Part shown: positions 15,551 to 21,235 of the stretch, piece after piece
How the letters are laid out: each line of letters begins with the position of its first letter
How positions within the stretch are numbered: position 1 is the first letter of the stretch
Origin: Actinomycetota bacterium
GTDB lineage: Bacteria; Actinomycetota; Thermoleophilia; Solirubrobacterales; Solirubrobacteraceae
Assembly: GCA_009699505.1 (NCBI GenBank)
Contig: WLOB01000007.1
Span: forward strand, 1 to 33,273
Length of the DNA: 33,273 nt
Direction: 5' to 3'
Program-made: the position numbers and the translations under genes
The notes under the pieces: generated by a model
What the model saw: the letters and a program-made list of their open reading frames with translations, nothing else
Databases searched by the model: none
Told to the model about the DNA's origin: nothing

Positions 15551-16533
15551 GCCAGGACCCCCTCGGCCGGCGCCTGGGCCGGGAGCTCGTCGGCGGTGCC
15601 GTCGATCGTCTGCTGCTGCCCCTCCGGCTGGACGGCGTCGAGGAACTCGGTGTTCGCGATCATCTGCACGACCTGCTCCTGCGTCGCGGCGCGCATCCGG
15701 GCGCCGAGGTCGTTGTTCTCCGGGACCCCGGCGTCGGTGAGCAGCGCGTGGTACTGCGCGTTGCCGAAGTTCTTCGCGTTGCCGCGGGCCCGCAGCTCCT
15801 TGAACGCGCGCTTCAGCTCGTCCGTCGCGGCCGGCGCGGCCTTCTGGGCGGGCTCCGGCTGCTTCTCGGCGGGGGGTGCCGCGGGTGCGGGCTCGCGGGC
15901 CTCCTGGGCGGCCTGCGTCGGCAGCTCGGTGGGCGCCTGCTCGATCTGCCGCGACGCGTCGTCCGGGGCCTCGACGACGGGCGCGGTCGGCTCGTCGCCG
16001 GCCGGGAGCTCGGGAACGGCGTGGTCGCGGCTGGGGTCCATCTCGCCGATCGCGTAGACCCGGACGCCGTACGTCGTCTCAGGAGCGAACCAGGCGACGC
16101 CGTTGCTCATCGCGCGGCTGAGCAGCATGTTGCGGGCGTACTTCGCGTACATCCCGTTCGCGATGCCGGCGGTCTTCGCGTCGTCCATCGAGAACGACGA
16201 CTCGCCGAGCAGCTCGTCGTCGCGGTCGCGGTCGGCGGGCCAGCGGCGCCAGAACCGGAGGGTGCAGATCTCGTTGGTGAGGTCGACGACCTCGTAGTCG
16301 TAGCGCTCGCCCCACGGTCCGACGTAGGCGCGCATCCGCGACGCCTGGGCGTTGGCGGTGAGCTCGCACTTGCCCTTGACGAAGTCGATCTGCGACAGCG
16401 ACTGGGCGGGGCCCATGCCGAGGCCGCGTCCGAAGATCATCTTCGCGAAGAGCTCGGGGGCCTCGCCGGGCAGGAGGGACGCGAGGCCCTTCATCTGCTC
16501 GAGCTCAGCGGTGGGGATCGCGAGGGACGTCAT
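15547..16533 (-). CDS. RecT-like single-strand annealing protein
   Basis: A 328-residue protein. Residues 1-165 fit the RecT family: the G-L-G-M-G-P-A-Q-S-L-S-Q-I motif (about 37-49), VKGKCELTANAQASRMRAYV (about 52-71), then MDDAKTAGIANGMYAKYARNMLLSRAMSN (about 115-143), which corresponds to the A-x-x-A-G-l...W...P..ML..RA core. Such proteins anneal homologous single strands in phage recombination. A Pro/Ala/Glu-rich linker (about 170-235) joins a second helical domain (about 240-300). No RecE-type exonuclease is adjacent; the VRR-NUC protein and SSB are candidate partners. Confidence 0.8.
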   Translation of the reverse strand: MTSLAIPTAELEQMKGLASLLPGEAPELFAKMIFGRGLGMGPAQSLSQIDFVKGKCELTANAQASRMRAYVGPWGERYDYEVVDLTNEICTLRFWRRWPADRDRDDELLGESSFSMDDAKTAGIANGMYAKYARNMLLSRAMSNGVAWFAPETTYGVRVYAIGEMDPSRDHAVPELPAGDEPTAPVVEAPDDASRQIEQAPTELPTQAAQEAREPAPAAPPAEKQPEPAQKAAPAATDELKRAFKELRARGNAKNFGNAQYHALLTDAGVPENNDLGARMRAATQEQVVQMIANTEFLDAVQPEGQQQTIDGTADELPAQAPAEGVLA

Positions 16534-16850
16534 GCCGTCACCTCGTTCCAGAGGTCGTCGAACATGAACGCCGTGCCGGGCTCCGTCGGCAACGGCTTGA
16601 TGCCGTGGACCTTCGTGTAGTCGGCGACGGCGATGACGGTCCGTCCGGGGATCTGCTCCCACGACTGGACCCCGAATGCGTCGACCATCCGGCGGACGAA
16701 CTCGATGCCCTTGTCGCCCTTCAGGGCGTAGAGGCCGGCACCCTGACCGGAGCCGCCGTAGTCGAGGCGGACGATGGCGGTGAAGATGCCGTGGTCCTCG
16801 TAGCCGAGCTCGGTGCTGAGGGCCTTGGCGATGCGCTCTTCAGTGCTCAT
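16530..16850 (-). CDS. Unknown phage early protein (106 aa)
   Basis: A 106-residue mixed alpha/beta protein that I do not recognise. A central G-G-S-G-Q-G-A-G stretch (about 32-39) and LKGDKGIEFVRRMVDAFGVQSWEQIPGRTVIAVAD (about 43-77) suggest a compact beta-alpha-beta fold. It is coupled by four-base overlaps to the RecT-like gene downstream and the 152-residue gene upstream. This suggests a role near recombination, though no function can be assigned. Confidence 0.65.
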   Translation of the reverse strand: MSTEERIAKALSTELGYEDHGIFTAIVRLDYGGSGQGAGLYALKGDKGIEFVRRMVDAFGVQSWEQIPGRTVIAVADYTKVHGIKPLPTEPGTAFMFDDLWNEVTA

Positions 16851-17305
16851 GCCGAGACCCCGCTCGTGCTCGCGGACTTCTCGATGTGCGCCTCGACGGC
16901 ATCGGCGGTCGCGTTGCCGGTGGCGGTCGAGCGCAGCGAGTCCAGCAGCTGGCCGCCGCGGTCGATCGACGCCTGGGCGTCGTCGTCGTCGTTCGGCTCG
17001 TCCTCGACGAGCGCCTCGGACTGGCCGGCGTTCCGGGCTGCGACCCGGGCGACGACGATCTCGTTGACCTCCGCGACGCCACGAGCGAACTCGATGAACG
17101 CCTCGTCGGGCACGACCACGCGGTTCTGCGCGGACCCGTCGGGGATGCCGCTGACGACGTGAGCGCCGAGGCCCTCGCGGTCGGCGTCGTAGACCTGCAC
17201 GAACTGCTGGAAGCCGAGGTCGGACTTGTAGTGGACGGTCGTCATGCCGTCCTGGTGGAAGACGCTGACGGTGCTGTCGGCTGTGGGGTTGTCGATGCTG
17301 CTCAT
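16847..17305 (-). CDS. Unknown phage early protein (152 aa)
   Basis: A 152-residue acidic protein, not recognised. The first 65 residues alternate short strands (VSVFHQDGMTTVHYKSDLG), followed by a helix (about 68-90) and a very acidic stretch (EDEPNDDDD, about 101-109). It is preceded by about 130 bases (17306-17435) in which I see no gene. It overlaps the next gene by four bases. Function unknown. Confidence 0.6.
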   Translation of the reverse strand: MSSIDNPTADSTVSVFHQDGMTTVHYKSDLGFQQFVQVYDADREGLGAHVVSGIPDGSAQNRVVVPDEAFIEFARGVAEVNEIVVARVAARNAGQSEALVEDEPNDDDDAQASIDRGGQLLDSLRSTATGNATADAVEAHIEKSASTSGVSA

Positions 17306-17435
17306 GGGTGCTCCGGGTTTCGGATGGGCCGCGCCGCCGGTACGATCCGGGGTGCGGTGACTGCTTTTGCGGTGCCGCGATTCACTGGCTGTGGATCTGC
17401 CGGCCTGGACTTCGCCCGTCGAGGCCGGCCTTGTT

Positions 17436-17603
17436 TCAGCGGGGGTGCAGGTGGCGGCGGGTGAAGAGGTCGCCGATGTGGCGGGGCCTCACGCTCTGGA
17501 TGTCGAGCGCGTCGGCGAGCTGCTCGCGGACGACCTGGCGCTTGACGTACTGCGCGGCGGCGTGGCGGGCGTGCTGCTCGAGCCGCTCGGTCGTGAGCTT
17601 CAC
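17436..17603 (-). CDS. Small basic helical protein (55 aa)
   Basis: A 55-residue basic, helical protein starting at GTG 17603, which overlaps the stop of the ribbon-helix-helix gene (GTGA). The sequence (TTERLEQHARHAAAQYVKRQ in the first half) is rich in Arg, His and Gln, as expected for a nucleic-acid or protein-binding peptide. No family was recognised. The ORF track start at 17654 is discarded because it would run far into the upstream gene. Confidence 0.55.
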   Translation of the reverse strand: MKLTTERLEQHARHAAAQYVKRQVVREQLADALDIQSVRPRHIGDLFTRRHLHPR

Positions 17604-17818
17604 GCGACGGCCCCGACGGGATCGGGGTCGCCGACCTCGTTCGTGCCGATCCACTGCGAGATTGCCTCGCGGTGGGCCTCGCCGATGCCGAGGCCGCGGA
17701 TCGCGGCATGCTCGGCAAGGGCGCTGAGGTGGTCGACCCGGGCCTTGAACGACACGACCTTGGTCGGGCCGTGGAGAAGGTCCGCGGGGTGCGGGGCCTG
17801 CCTTGTCGGTGTGCTCAT
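17600..17818 (-). CDS. Ribbon-helix-helix-like protein, first gene of the early operon
   Basis: A 72-residue protein fitting a ribbon-helix-helix layout: a strand (KVVSFKARV, about 20-28), helix A (DHLSALAEHAAIRG) and helix B (IGEAHREAISQWIG), with short disordered ends. Such proteins are compact dimeric DNA binders used as phage regulators (Arc, Mnt) or as centromere binders (ParR, ParG). ATG at 17818 follows a candidate promoter closely. It is divergent from the XRE repressor and lies about 700 bases from the TTCGAA array, so it is one candidate ligand for that array. Confidence 0.6.
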   Translation of the reverse strand: MSTPTRQAPHPADLLHGPTKVVSFKARVDHLSALAEHAAIRGLGIGEAHREAISQWIGTNEVGDPDPVGAVA

Positions 17819-17833
17819 GGGGAGCAACCTAGC

Positions 17834-17862
17834 ATAAGAGAAAGGAAAAGCGCAAGGGTCAA
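17834..17862 (-). promoter_or_regulatory. Candidate early promoter
   Basis: On the minus strand TTGACC (17862-17857) and TCTTAT (17839-17834) are separated by 17 bases. The expected start of transcription lies about 8-10 bases before the ATG at 17818, giving a very short leader. The surrounding 17820-17890 stretch is unusually A/G-rich on the plus strand for this genome. It is placed where a phage early promoter under repressor control is expected. The spacing and -35 match are good, the -10 match moderate. Confidence 0.5.
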
Positions 17863-17899
17863 AGCAGGAGAACTTGCAGAAGGGAAAGCCGACGGGCCG

Positions 17900-17911
17900 T
17901 AACCTGCGCCC
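17900..17911 (+). promoter_or_regulatory. Candidate leaderless promoter (-10) of the repressor
   Basis: TAACCT (17900-17905) is a TANNNT -10 element followed by exactly six bases (gcgccc) and the GTG start at 17912. Transcription starting at the usual distance would begin on the start codon. No Shine-Dalgarno sequence is present. The lipoprotein gene has the same layout. No convincing -35 is seen. Confidence 0.5.
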
Positions 17912-18403
17912 GTGCTCCCGATCGGAAGCCGCATCCGAGTGCGGAGGCTGGAACTCGACCTGACTCAGAAAGAGCTCGGGGAAGCCGTTGGCGACGGGGT
18001 CAGCAAGCAGACCGTGCGCAACTGGGAGGCTGGCCGTTCGGAGCCGACGAAACACAGCGCGGACCTAGCAGCAGCGCTGCAGTGGACCGAAGAAGAGCTC
18101 TGGGCCGGCCCGCCACCGCGGCGAGCGCAGGGCCCGAGGCGCGGCCCTCGGCGCCCAACCGCCGACGAGCGGTTCACGGACGCAGTCGGCGAGGGCCGCA
18201 GCAGCACCAAAGACCTCTTGCGCCAGGTCCGGGAGAGAACCCCCGACCGGCCGTTCCTCGCCTACCCCGAGCAACCAGCCACTCGCAGCGAGGTCGACGA
18301 GCTCCGCGCCCGCCTCGACAAACTCGAAGCCTGGGTCCGCGAACAGGACACCACCGCCACCGCAGCAGTCGACGACGCGGACGACCTCACCGCCGACGCC
18401 TAG
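17912..18403 (+). CDS. XRE-type phage repressor, likely lysogeny regulator
   Basis: A 163-residue protein with an N-terminal XRE helix-turn-helix (about 5-65: IRVRRLELDLTQKELGEAV, then KQTVRNWEAGRSEPT). A basic Pro/Arg linker follows (about 67-85), then a C-terminal region with a short coiled coil (RSEVDELRARLDKLEAWVRE, about 129-148) that should mediate dimers. There is no LexA/CI-like S24 peptidase domain, so RecA-stimulated self-cleavage is unlikely. It is transcribed away from the minus-strand early operon across a 93-base divergent region, the classic phage switch layout. The start is GTG with a leaderless promoter. Confidence 0.85.
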   Translation: MLPIGSRIRVRRLELDLTQKELGEAVGDGVSKQTVRNWEAGRSEPTKHSADLAAALQWTEEELWAGPPPRRAQGPRRGPRRPTADERFTDAVGEGRSSTKDLLRQVRERTPDRPFLAYPEQPATRSEVDELRARLDKLEAWVREQDTTATAAVDDADDLTADA

Positions 18404-18455
18404 CCGCCTCGCGAGCGCGCACCTGGGCGCCCGCTCGCGCGCACGCGCGAGGCGG
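18404..18455 (+). terminator. Large GC hairpin directly after the repressor stop
   Basis: CCGCCTCGCG (18404-18413) pairs perfectly with CGCGAGGCGG (18446-18455). An internal alternative stem, GCGAGCG (18411-18417) with CGCTCGC (18432-18438), shares part of the sequence. The hairpin starts at the base after the TAG stop. It lacks a T run but probably ends the repressor transcript, or shields the downstream repeats from it. Confidence 0.5.
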
Positions 18456-18457
18456 TG

Positions 18458-18511
18458 GAGAACGAGAACGAGCTTGAGGTTGAGTTCGAGCTTGAGGTAG
18501 AGGTGGAGGCG
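18458..18511 (+). repeat. Hexamer tract of nine GAG-NNN units
   Basis: Nine consecutive six-base units all begin with GAG (gagaac, gagaac, gagctt, gaggtt, gagttc, gagctt, gaggta, gaggtg, gaggcg). The tract is almost free of C on the plus strand apart from the third triplets. It lies between the repressor hairpin and the TTCGAA array. Read in the repressor frame it alternates Glu with mainly hydrophobic residues (see findings). Confidence 0.8.
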
Positions 18512-18732
18512 GTAGACCCTTCGAAGGGTCTACCTGAGTCCAGGTAGTGCCTTCGAAGGGGCTTCGAAGGCACTTCGAAGGCACTCGGAAGCCCCTTCGA
18601 AGGGGCTTCGAAGACTCTCCGAAGGGGCTTCGAAGGCACTACCTGAGTCGAGATAGACCCTTCGAAGGCACTACGGAAGACCCTTCGAAGGCGCTTCGAA
18701 GGGTCTACCTGAGCGCAGATAGACCCTTCGAA
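18511..18732. repeat. Array of TTCGAA palindromes on an 11-bp period
   Basis: Eleven exact TTCGAA sites start at 18520, 18552, 18563, 18574, 18596, 18607, 18629, 18661, 18684, 18695 and 18727. The two 22-base gaps hold one-mismatch copies at 18585 (TCGGAA) and 18618 (TCCGAA), so 18552-18634 is eight units at an exact 11-base step with consensus cttcgaaggNN. The first site is the centre of a perfect 24-bp palindrome, GGTAGACCCTTC-GAAGGGTCTACC (18511-18534). CTACCTGAG recurs at 18530, 18639 and 18705. This layout suits a protein that binds successive turns of the helix: an operator cluster, a centromere or an origin. Confidence 0.9.
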
Positions 18733-18741
18733 GACCCTTGG

Positions 18742-18960
18742 TCAGGCGCCCGGAGGCGCCGGCCTAGAGGCGACGCGGTCGAGGATGGCGAGCATCCTCT
18801 CAACGCGTTCCTCGGGGACACCACACAACGCCAAGCGCTGCCGACGCTGCTCCTCGATGCCCGCGCGACGCATCGCCCGGAACACCTGGCGCTCAGCCTC
18901 GAGCGCCTTGACCTGCATGCCGAACCGGCTGTCGCCGGGGTCCTGAATGGTCGAGGACAT
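18742..18960 (-). CDS. Small helical protein next to the array (72 aa)
   Basis: A 72-residue, mostly helical, charged protein (EAERQVFRAMRRAGIEEQRR at about 21-40; VEERVERMLAILDRVAS-like end). A good ribosome-binding sequence, GGGAG, lies five bases before the ATG at 18960. The gene stops nine bases from the last TTCGAA site. The C-terminal codons overlap a GGCGCC-CGGA-GGCGCC hairpin that may act as its terminator. No family was recognised; it may be a DNA-structure or repeat-binding factor by position only. Confidence 0.5.
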   Translation of the reverse strand: MSSTIQDPGDSRFGMQVKALEAERQVFRAMRRAGIEEQRRQRLALCGVPEERVERMLAILDRVASRPAPPGA

Positions 18961-19115
18961 GTCGTCTCCCGTCCGGCGTGGCCTCCATCCCCACCCTGGT
19001 GTGGGTGACCCCGCCGCCGGGCCACATGACGCCCCCCGTTACAAGAGCGCCGCGACGAGAGAGATGACCGTGCCAGCCGCTCCGGACGGACCTCGGAACG
19101 TGTGTTCGCTTGGCG

Positions 19116-19166
19116 CCCTGCAGCTCCCCGGAGCATGCAGGGGATAACCGATGTAAACCAATCGGT
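19116..19166. promoter_or_regulatory. Hairpin and dyad upstream of the lipoprotein gene
   Basis: CCCTGCA (19116-19122) pairs with TGCAGGG (19136-19142), with an inner GCTCC-CC-GGAGC stem in the loop. Just after it, ACCGAT-N8-ATCGGT (19147-19166) forms a 6-bp dyad with a 20-base span, typical of an operator for a dimeric HTH protein. The rest of 18961-19228 shows no gene. The elements lie 60-110 bases before the lipoprotein start and may control it; this is positional inference. Confidence 0.4.
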
Positions 19167-19216
19167 CGTCCAATCGAACACCGGACGAACGTGGGGGAGT
19201 GCCCCGGCTGGGCCGC

Positions 19217-19228
19217 TACTCTGCGCCG
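19217..19228 (+). promoter_or_regulatory. Candidate leaderless promoter (-10) of the lipoprotein
   Basis: TACTCT (19217-19222) is a TANNNT -10 element followed by six bases (gcgccg) and ATG at 19229. The layout and even the spacer match the repressor promoter. No Shine-Dalgarno sequence precedes this ATG. This decided the start choice over the ORF-track start at 19199. Confidence 0.5.
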
Positions 19229-19978
19229 ATGCGTAGTCACCGTCCCGTCCTGTACCTCATCGCAGTCGCTGCCCTTGGACTCGCCGGCTGTGGCTCCAAC
19301 GACGAACCATCCGCCCCCGTGGGAACCCAAGCTCAAGGGGCTGTGACCACCGTCAGTGCCGAAGAGGCGCCCGACCCGACGAGCGAGATCCGCGGCGTCG
19401 CGGATCGGTTCTACTCGGCCTACGACGCAGGTAAGTGGGACGAAGTCTGCGGGCTCATGGCCCCGAGCGCGAAGGCGCAGCTCGCGCAAGGGGCCGCCTT
19501 CCTTGGCACGAAGCCCGGGGATTGTGCTGGCACTGTCGCCGCAGCTTCAACGGCGGCGGGCAGTACCGGGCCGTCGAAGCCGAACGTAACGACGGTGAAG
19601 GTGGATGGCAGCAAGGCGGTCGCACCTGGGGCTCAAATGCAGGACGGCAGCCCTGCGGATCTAGCGTTTGAGAAGGCCGACGGGAAGTGGTTGATCGCTG
19701 CAGATCCGGAGGAGGAGGGATCGAGCGGCGAGGGCTTGCGCGCTCGCGTGCAGGAGTGGCCGAAAGCCTGGTGTCAGCTAGACGCGGGTGCCTCTCGCGA
19801 AGAACTCCGCAAGGCGCTCGGGAAGCCGACGGGCGGAACGGACGATCAGGACTCGTGGGAAGGCTTCGGGCTCGCGCTGACCGCCTTCTATGACGCCGAT
19901 CTGACGTCGTACCAGCTGCAGGTCGGCGAGGGCGATGTGCCCTGCGCCGACGTGCGCAAGGCCGCCGGCCGCGACTAA
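19229..19978 (+). CDS. Prophage-encoded lipoprotein (candidate moron)
   Basis: A 249-residue secreted lipoprotein. A short basic N-terminus and hydrophobic segment lead to the lipobox LAGC (Cys21). A disordered stretch follows. An NTF2/SnoaL-like domain is suggested by EIRGVADRFYSAYDAGKWDEVCGLM (about 53-77). A C-terminal region, about 185-245, with ASREELRKALGKPTGG resembles small BLIP/SmpA-type domains. It is on the plus strand, against the lytic operons, with its own leaderless promoter, as expected for a gene expressed in the lysogen. Roles such as superinfection exclusion or host fitness are possible but unproven. Its stop overlaps that of the convergent endolysin gene. Confidence 0.8.
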   Translation: MRSHRPVLYLIAVAALGLAGCGSNDEPSAPVGTQAQGAVTTVSAEEAPDPTSEIRGVADRFYSAYDAGKWDEVCGLMAPSAKAQLAQGAAFLGTKPGDCAGTVAAASTAAGSTGPSKPNVTTVKVDGSKAVAPGAQMQDGSPADLAFEKADGKWLIAADPEEEGSSGEGLRARVQEWPKAWCQLDAGASREELRKALGKPTGGTDDQDSWEGFGLALTAFYDADLTSYQLQVGEGDVPCADVRKAAGRD

Positions 19979-20763
19979 CCGTTCTTCTGGCAGTAGTCGG
20001 TGATCGGCCGCGGGTCCTGCGACCCGCGGCCCTGCAGACCGAACCGGCCGTCGTTGACCATGAAGTGCACGTGCCACGCGTTTGCGAAGCCCGCGTGGCC
20101 GAGCACGTCGCCGGCCTGCACGACCTGGCCGACGCGCACCCGCGCGCCCTCGGCGTGACCGAACCCGAGGTGCAGGCCCTTCTTCAGCGGCCCGACCGTC
20201 TCGAGCAGCTCGACCTGGATGATGCCGTCACCGTCGGAGACCGGGTGGCCGCCGGACGGCTGGGCGCCCTTGCCCCACCAGCCGGAGCTGCGCACGTCGA
20301 TGACGCGACAGCGCGCCGGCGCGTACAGCAGCGCGTTCGCCGGGCAGATCAGGTCGATGCCGTCGTGGACCGGCGGGTGCCAGCCCCACGAGTCCTGCGT
20401 AACCTTCGCGACCAGGCGGTGCACGCCGGGCTCCGAGGCCTGCTCGAGACGCTTGACCAGCCGTCGGCGCCAGTCCGCGCGGACGTGGTACCTCTCAAGC
20501 TCGGCCGACGAGAACCGCTTGTTGCGGATCTTGATGCGCAACTCCGGCGTGATGCCGCCCTCGAGCGCGCCGGCGGCAATGCCGTACCCGTACGCGATCG
20601 ACGCGGCGAGCGACCGGTCACCGACGCCATAGGCGCCGGACTCGGGGTGCCGGTACGTCTTGGCGCCCCAGCCCTGCAGCACCTTGTTCATGGTGCGCTC
20701 CCACCCGGCGACGTCCTCGCCGCGCATGGGCGGTGTCGTGACCTTCAGCGTGCGGGAGCTCAT
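19975..20763 (-). CDS. M23-family peptidase endolysin
   Basis: A 262-residue lysis enzyme. The C-terminal half is an M23 metallopeptidase: HDGID (H133, D137), GFGH (H203) and HVHF (H231, H233) supply the zinc and catalytic ligands. It should cut peptide cross-links in peptidoglycan. The N-terminal region (about 10-65, with PPMRGEDVAGWERTMNKVL and YGVGDRSLAASIAYG) resembles a peptidoglycan-binding PGRP-1-like domain. No signal peptide is seen, so release depends on a holin from the membrane-protein cluster upstream. ATG at 20763 overlaps the preceding stop (ATGA). It is the last gene of the late operon. Confidence 0.85.
   Translation of the reverse strand: MSSRTLKVTTPPMRGEDVAGWERTMNKVLQGWGAKTYRHPESGAYGVGDRSLAASIAYGYGIAAGALEGGITPELRIKIRNKRFSSAELERYHVRADWRRRLVKRLEQASEPGVHRLVAKVTQDSWGWHPPVHDGIDLICPANALLYAPARCRVIDVRSSGWWGKGAQPSGGHPVSDGDGIIQVELLETVGPLKKGLHLGFGHAEGARVRVGQVVQAGDVLGHAGFANAWHVHFMVNDGRFGLQGRGSQDPRPITDYCQKNG
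20006..20031 (+). terminator. Perfect 11-bp hairpin inside the endolysin 3' end
   Basis: ggccgcgggtc (20006-20016) and gacccgcggcc (20021-20031) are exact complements around a CTGC loop, 27 bases past the lipoprotein stop. It lies within the last codons of the minus-strand endolysin gene. It is well placed to stop lipoprotein transcription before it becomes antisense to the late operon. There is no T run. Confidence 0.5.
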
Positions 20764-21104
20764 GCCGGGTCCTCCGCGACGGTCTCGTCCTCGGGCTCGA
20801 TGCTGCCGGGGTCGTCGAGATCGTCTGCGTAGCCGACGTTGGGGGTGCTCACCGGGCCGGTCGGCGTCGCGCCGGTCACTCGGACCGTCTGGTCGGCTTG
20901 GCCGTTGTCGCGGCGGAACACGAGCTCCTCCCACTTCTGCGAGCCGAGCAGGAACGTGATCACGACGCCGCCGACGACGATCATCGCGACGCAGAACACG
21001 ATCGCCTTCTCGATCGAGTCGATCGCGCCGAGCAGCGCGACGATGACGGCCGCGATGGAGGCGAGGGCGCCGCTCAGGGCGGCGATGCGGTTGGGGGTGT
21101 TCAT
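20760..21104 (-). CDS. Two-pass membrane protein, holin candidate
   Basis: A 114-residue protein with two hydrophobic segments (IAALSGALASIAAVIVALLGAI, about 6-27; IVFCVAMIVVGGVVITFLL, about 35-53), a short loop and a long acidic cytoplasm-like tail. Size, topology and position directly before the endolysin fit a class II holin. Start and end are linked to neighbours by ATGA overlaps; the ORF-track start at 21368 is a run-on into upstream genes. Confidence 0.65.
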   Translation of the reverse strand: MNTPNRIAALSGALASIAAVIVALLGAIDSIEKAIVFCVAMIVVGGVVITFLLGSQKWEELVFRRDNGQADQTVRVTGATPTGPVSTPNVGYADDLDDPGSIEPEDETVAEDPA

Positions 21105-21235
21105 AGGTGAGCCCTTCGGGTTCGGTGGCTGTGGATCGCGACGCCGGTGCCGATGGCGACCGCAAGGGGGATGCCGGACACCAGCGCGAGCGCCGGCGTT
21201 GAGAGGACCGCGACGCGGTGCAGGCGAACGCTCAC
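21101..21235 (-). CDS. 44-residue single-pass membrane protein (not in ORF track)
   Basis: GTG at 21235 overlaps the upstream stop (GTGA), and its TGA overlaps the downstream ATG (ATGA). The protein begins MSVRLHRVAVLSTPALALVS and has one hydrophobic stretch (about residues 8-35) and a basic tail (HSHRTRRAHL). It fills exactly what would otherwise be a 127-base gap. Perfect four-base overlaps on both sides and membrane character support it as a real gene, possibly part of the lysis cassette. No family is recognised. Confidence 0.65.
   Translation of the reverse strand: MSVRLHRVAVLSTPALALVSGIPLAVAIGTGVAIHSHRTRRAHL

Noticed and set aside
17308-17837. Plus-strand ORFs of 139 and 156 aa before the repressor
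   Set aside because: They lie opposite the coupled RHH and 55-aa genes and show no motif or ribosome-binding site.
18511-18732. CRISPR array
   Set aside because: Units are 11 bases with 2-3 variable positions and no spacers, and no cas genes are present.
18511-18732. Cluster of actinobacterial LexA/SOS boxes
   Set aside because: The expected GAAC-N4-GTTC core is absent; only TTCGAA palindromes with GG/CC flanks are present.
18547-19008. 153-aa plus-strand ORF and 79-aa minus-strand ORF across the TTCGAA array
   Set aside because: The repeated protein words (PSKGLRR, RPFEG) arise on both strands because the DNA is palindromic with an 11-base period, which does not keep a triplet frame.
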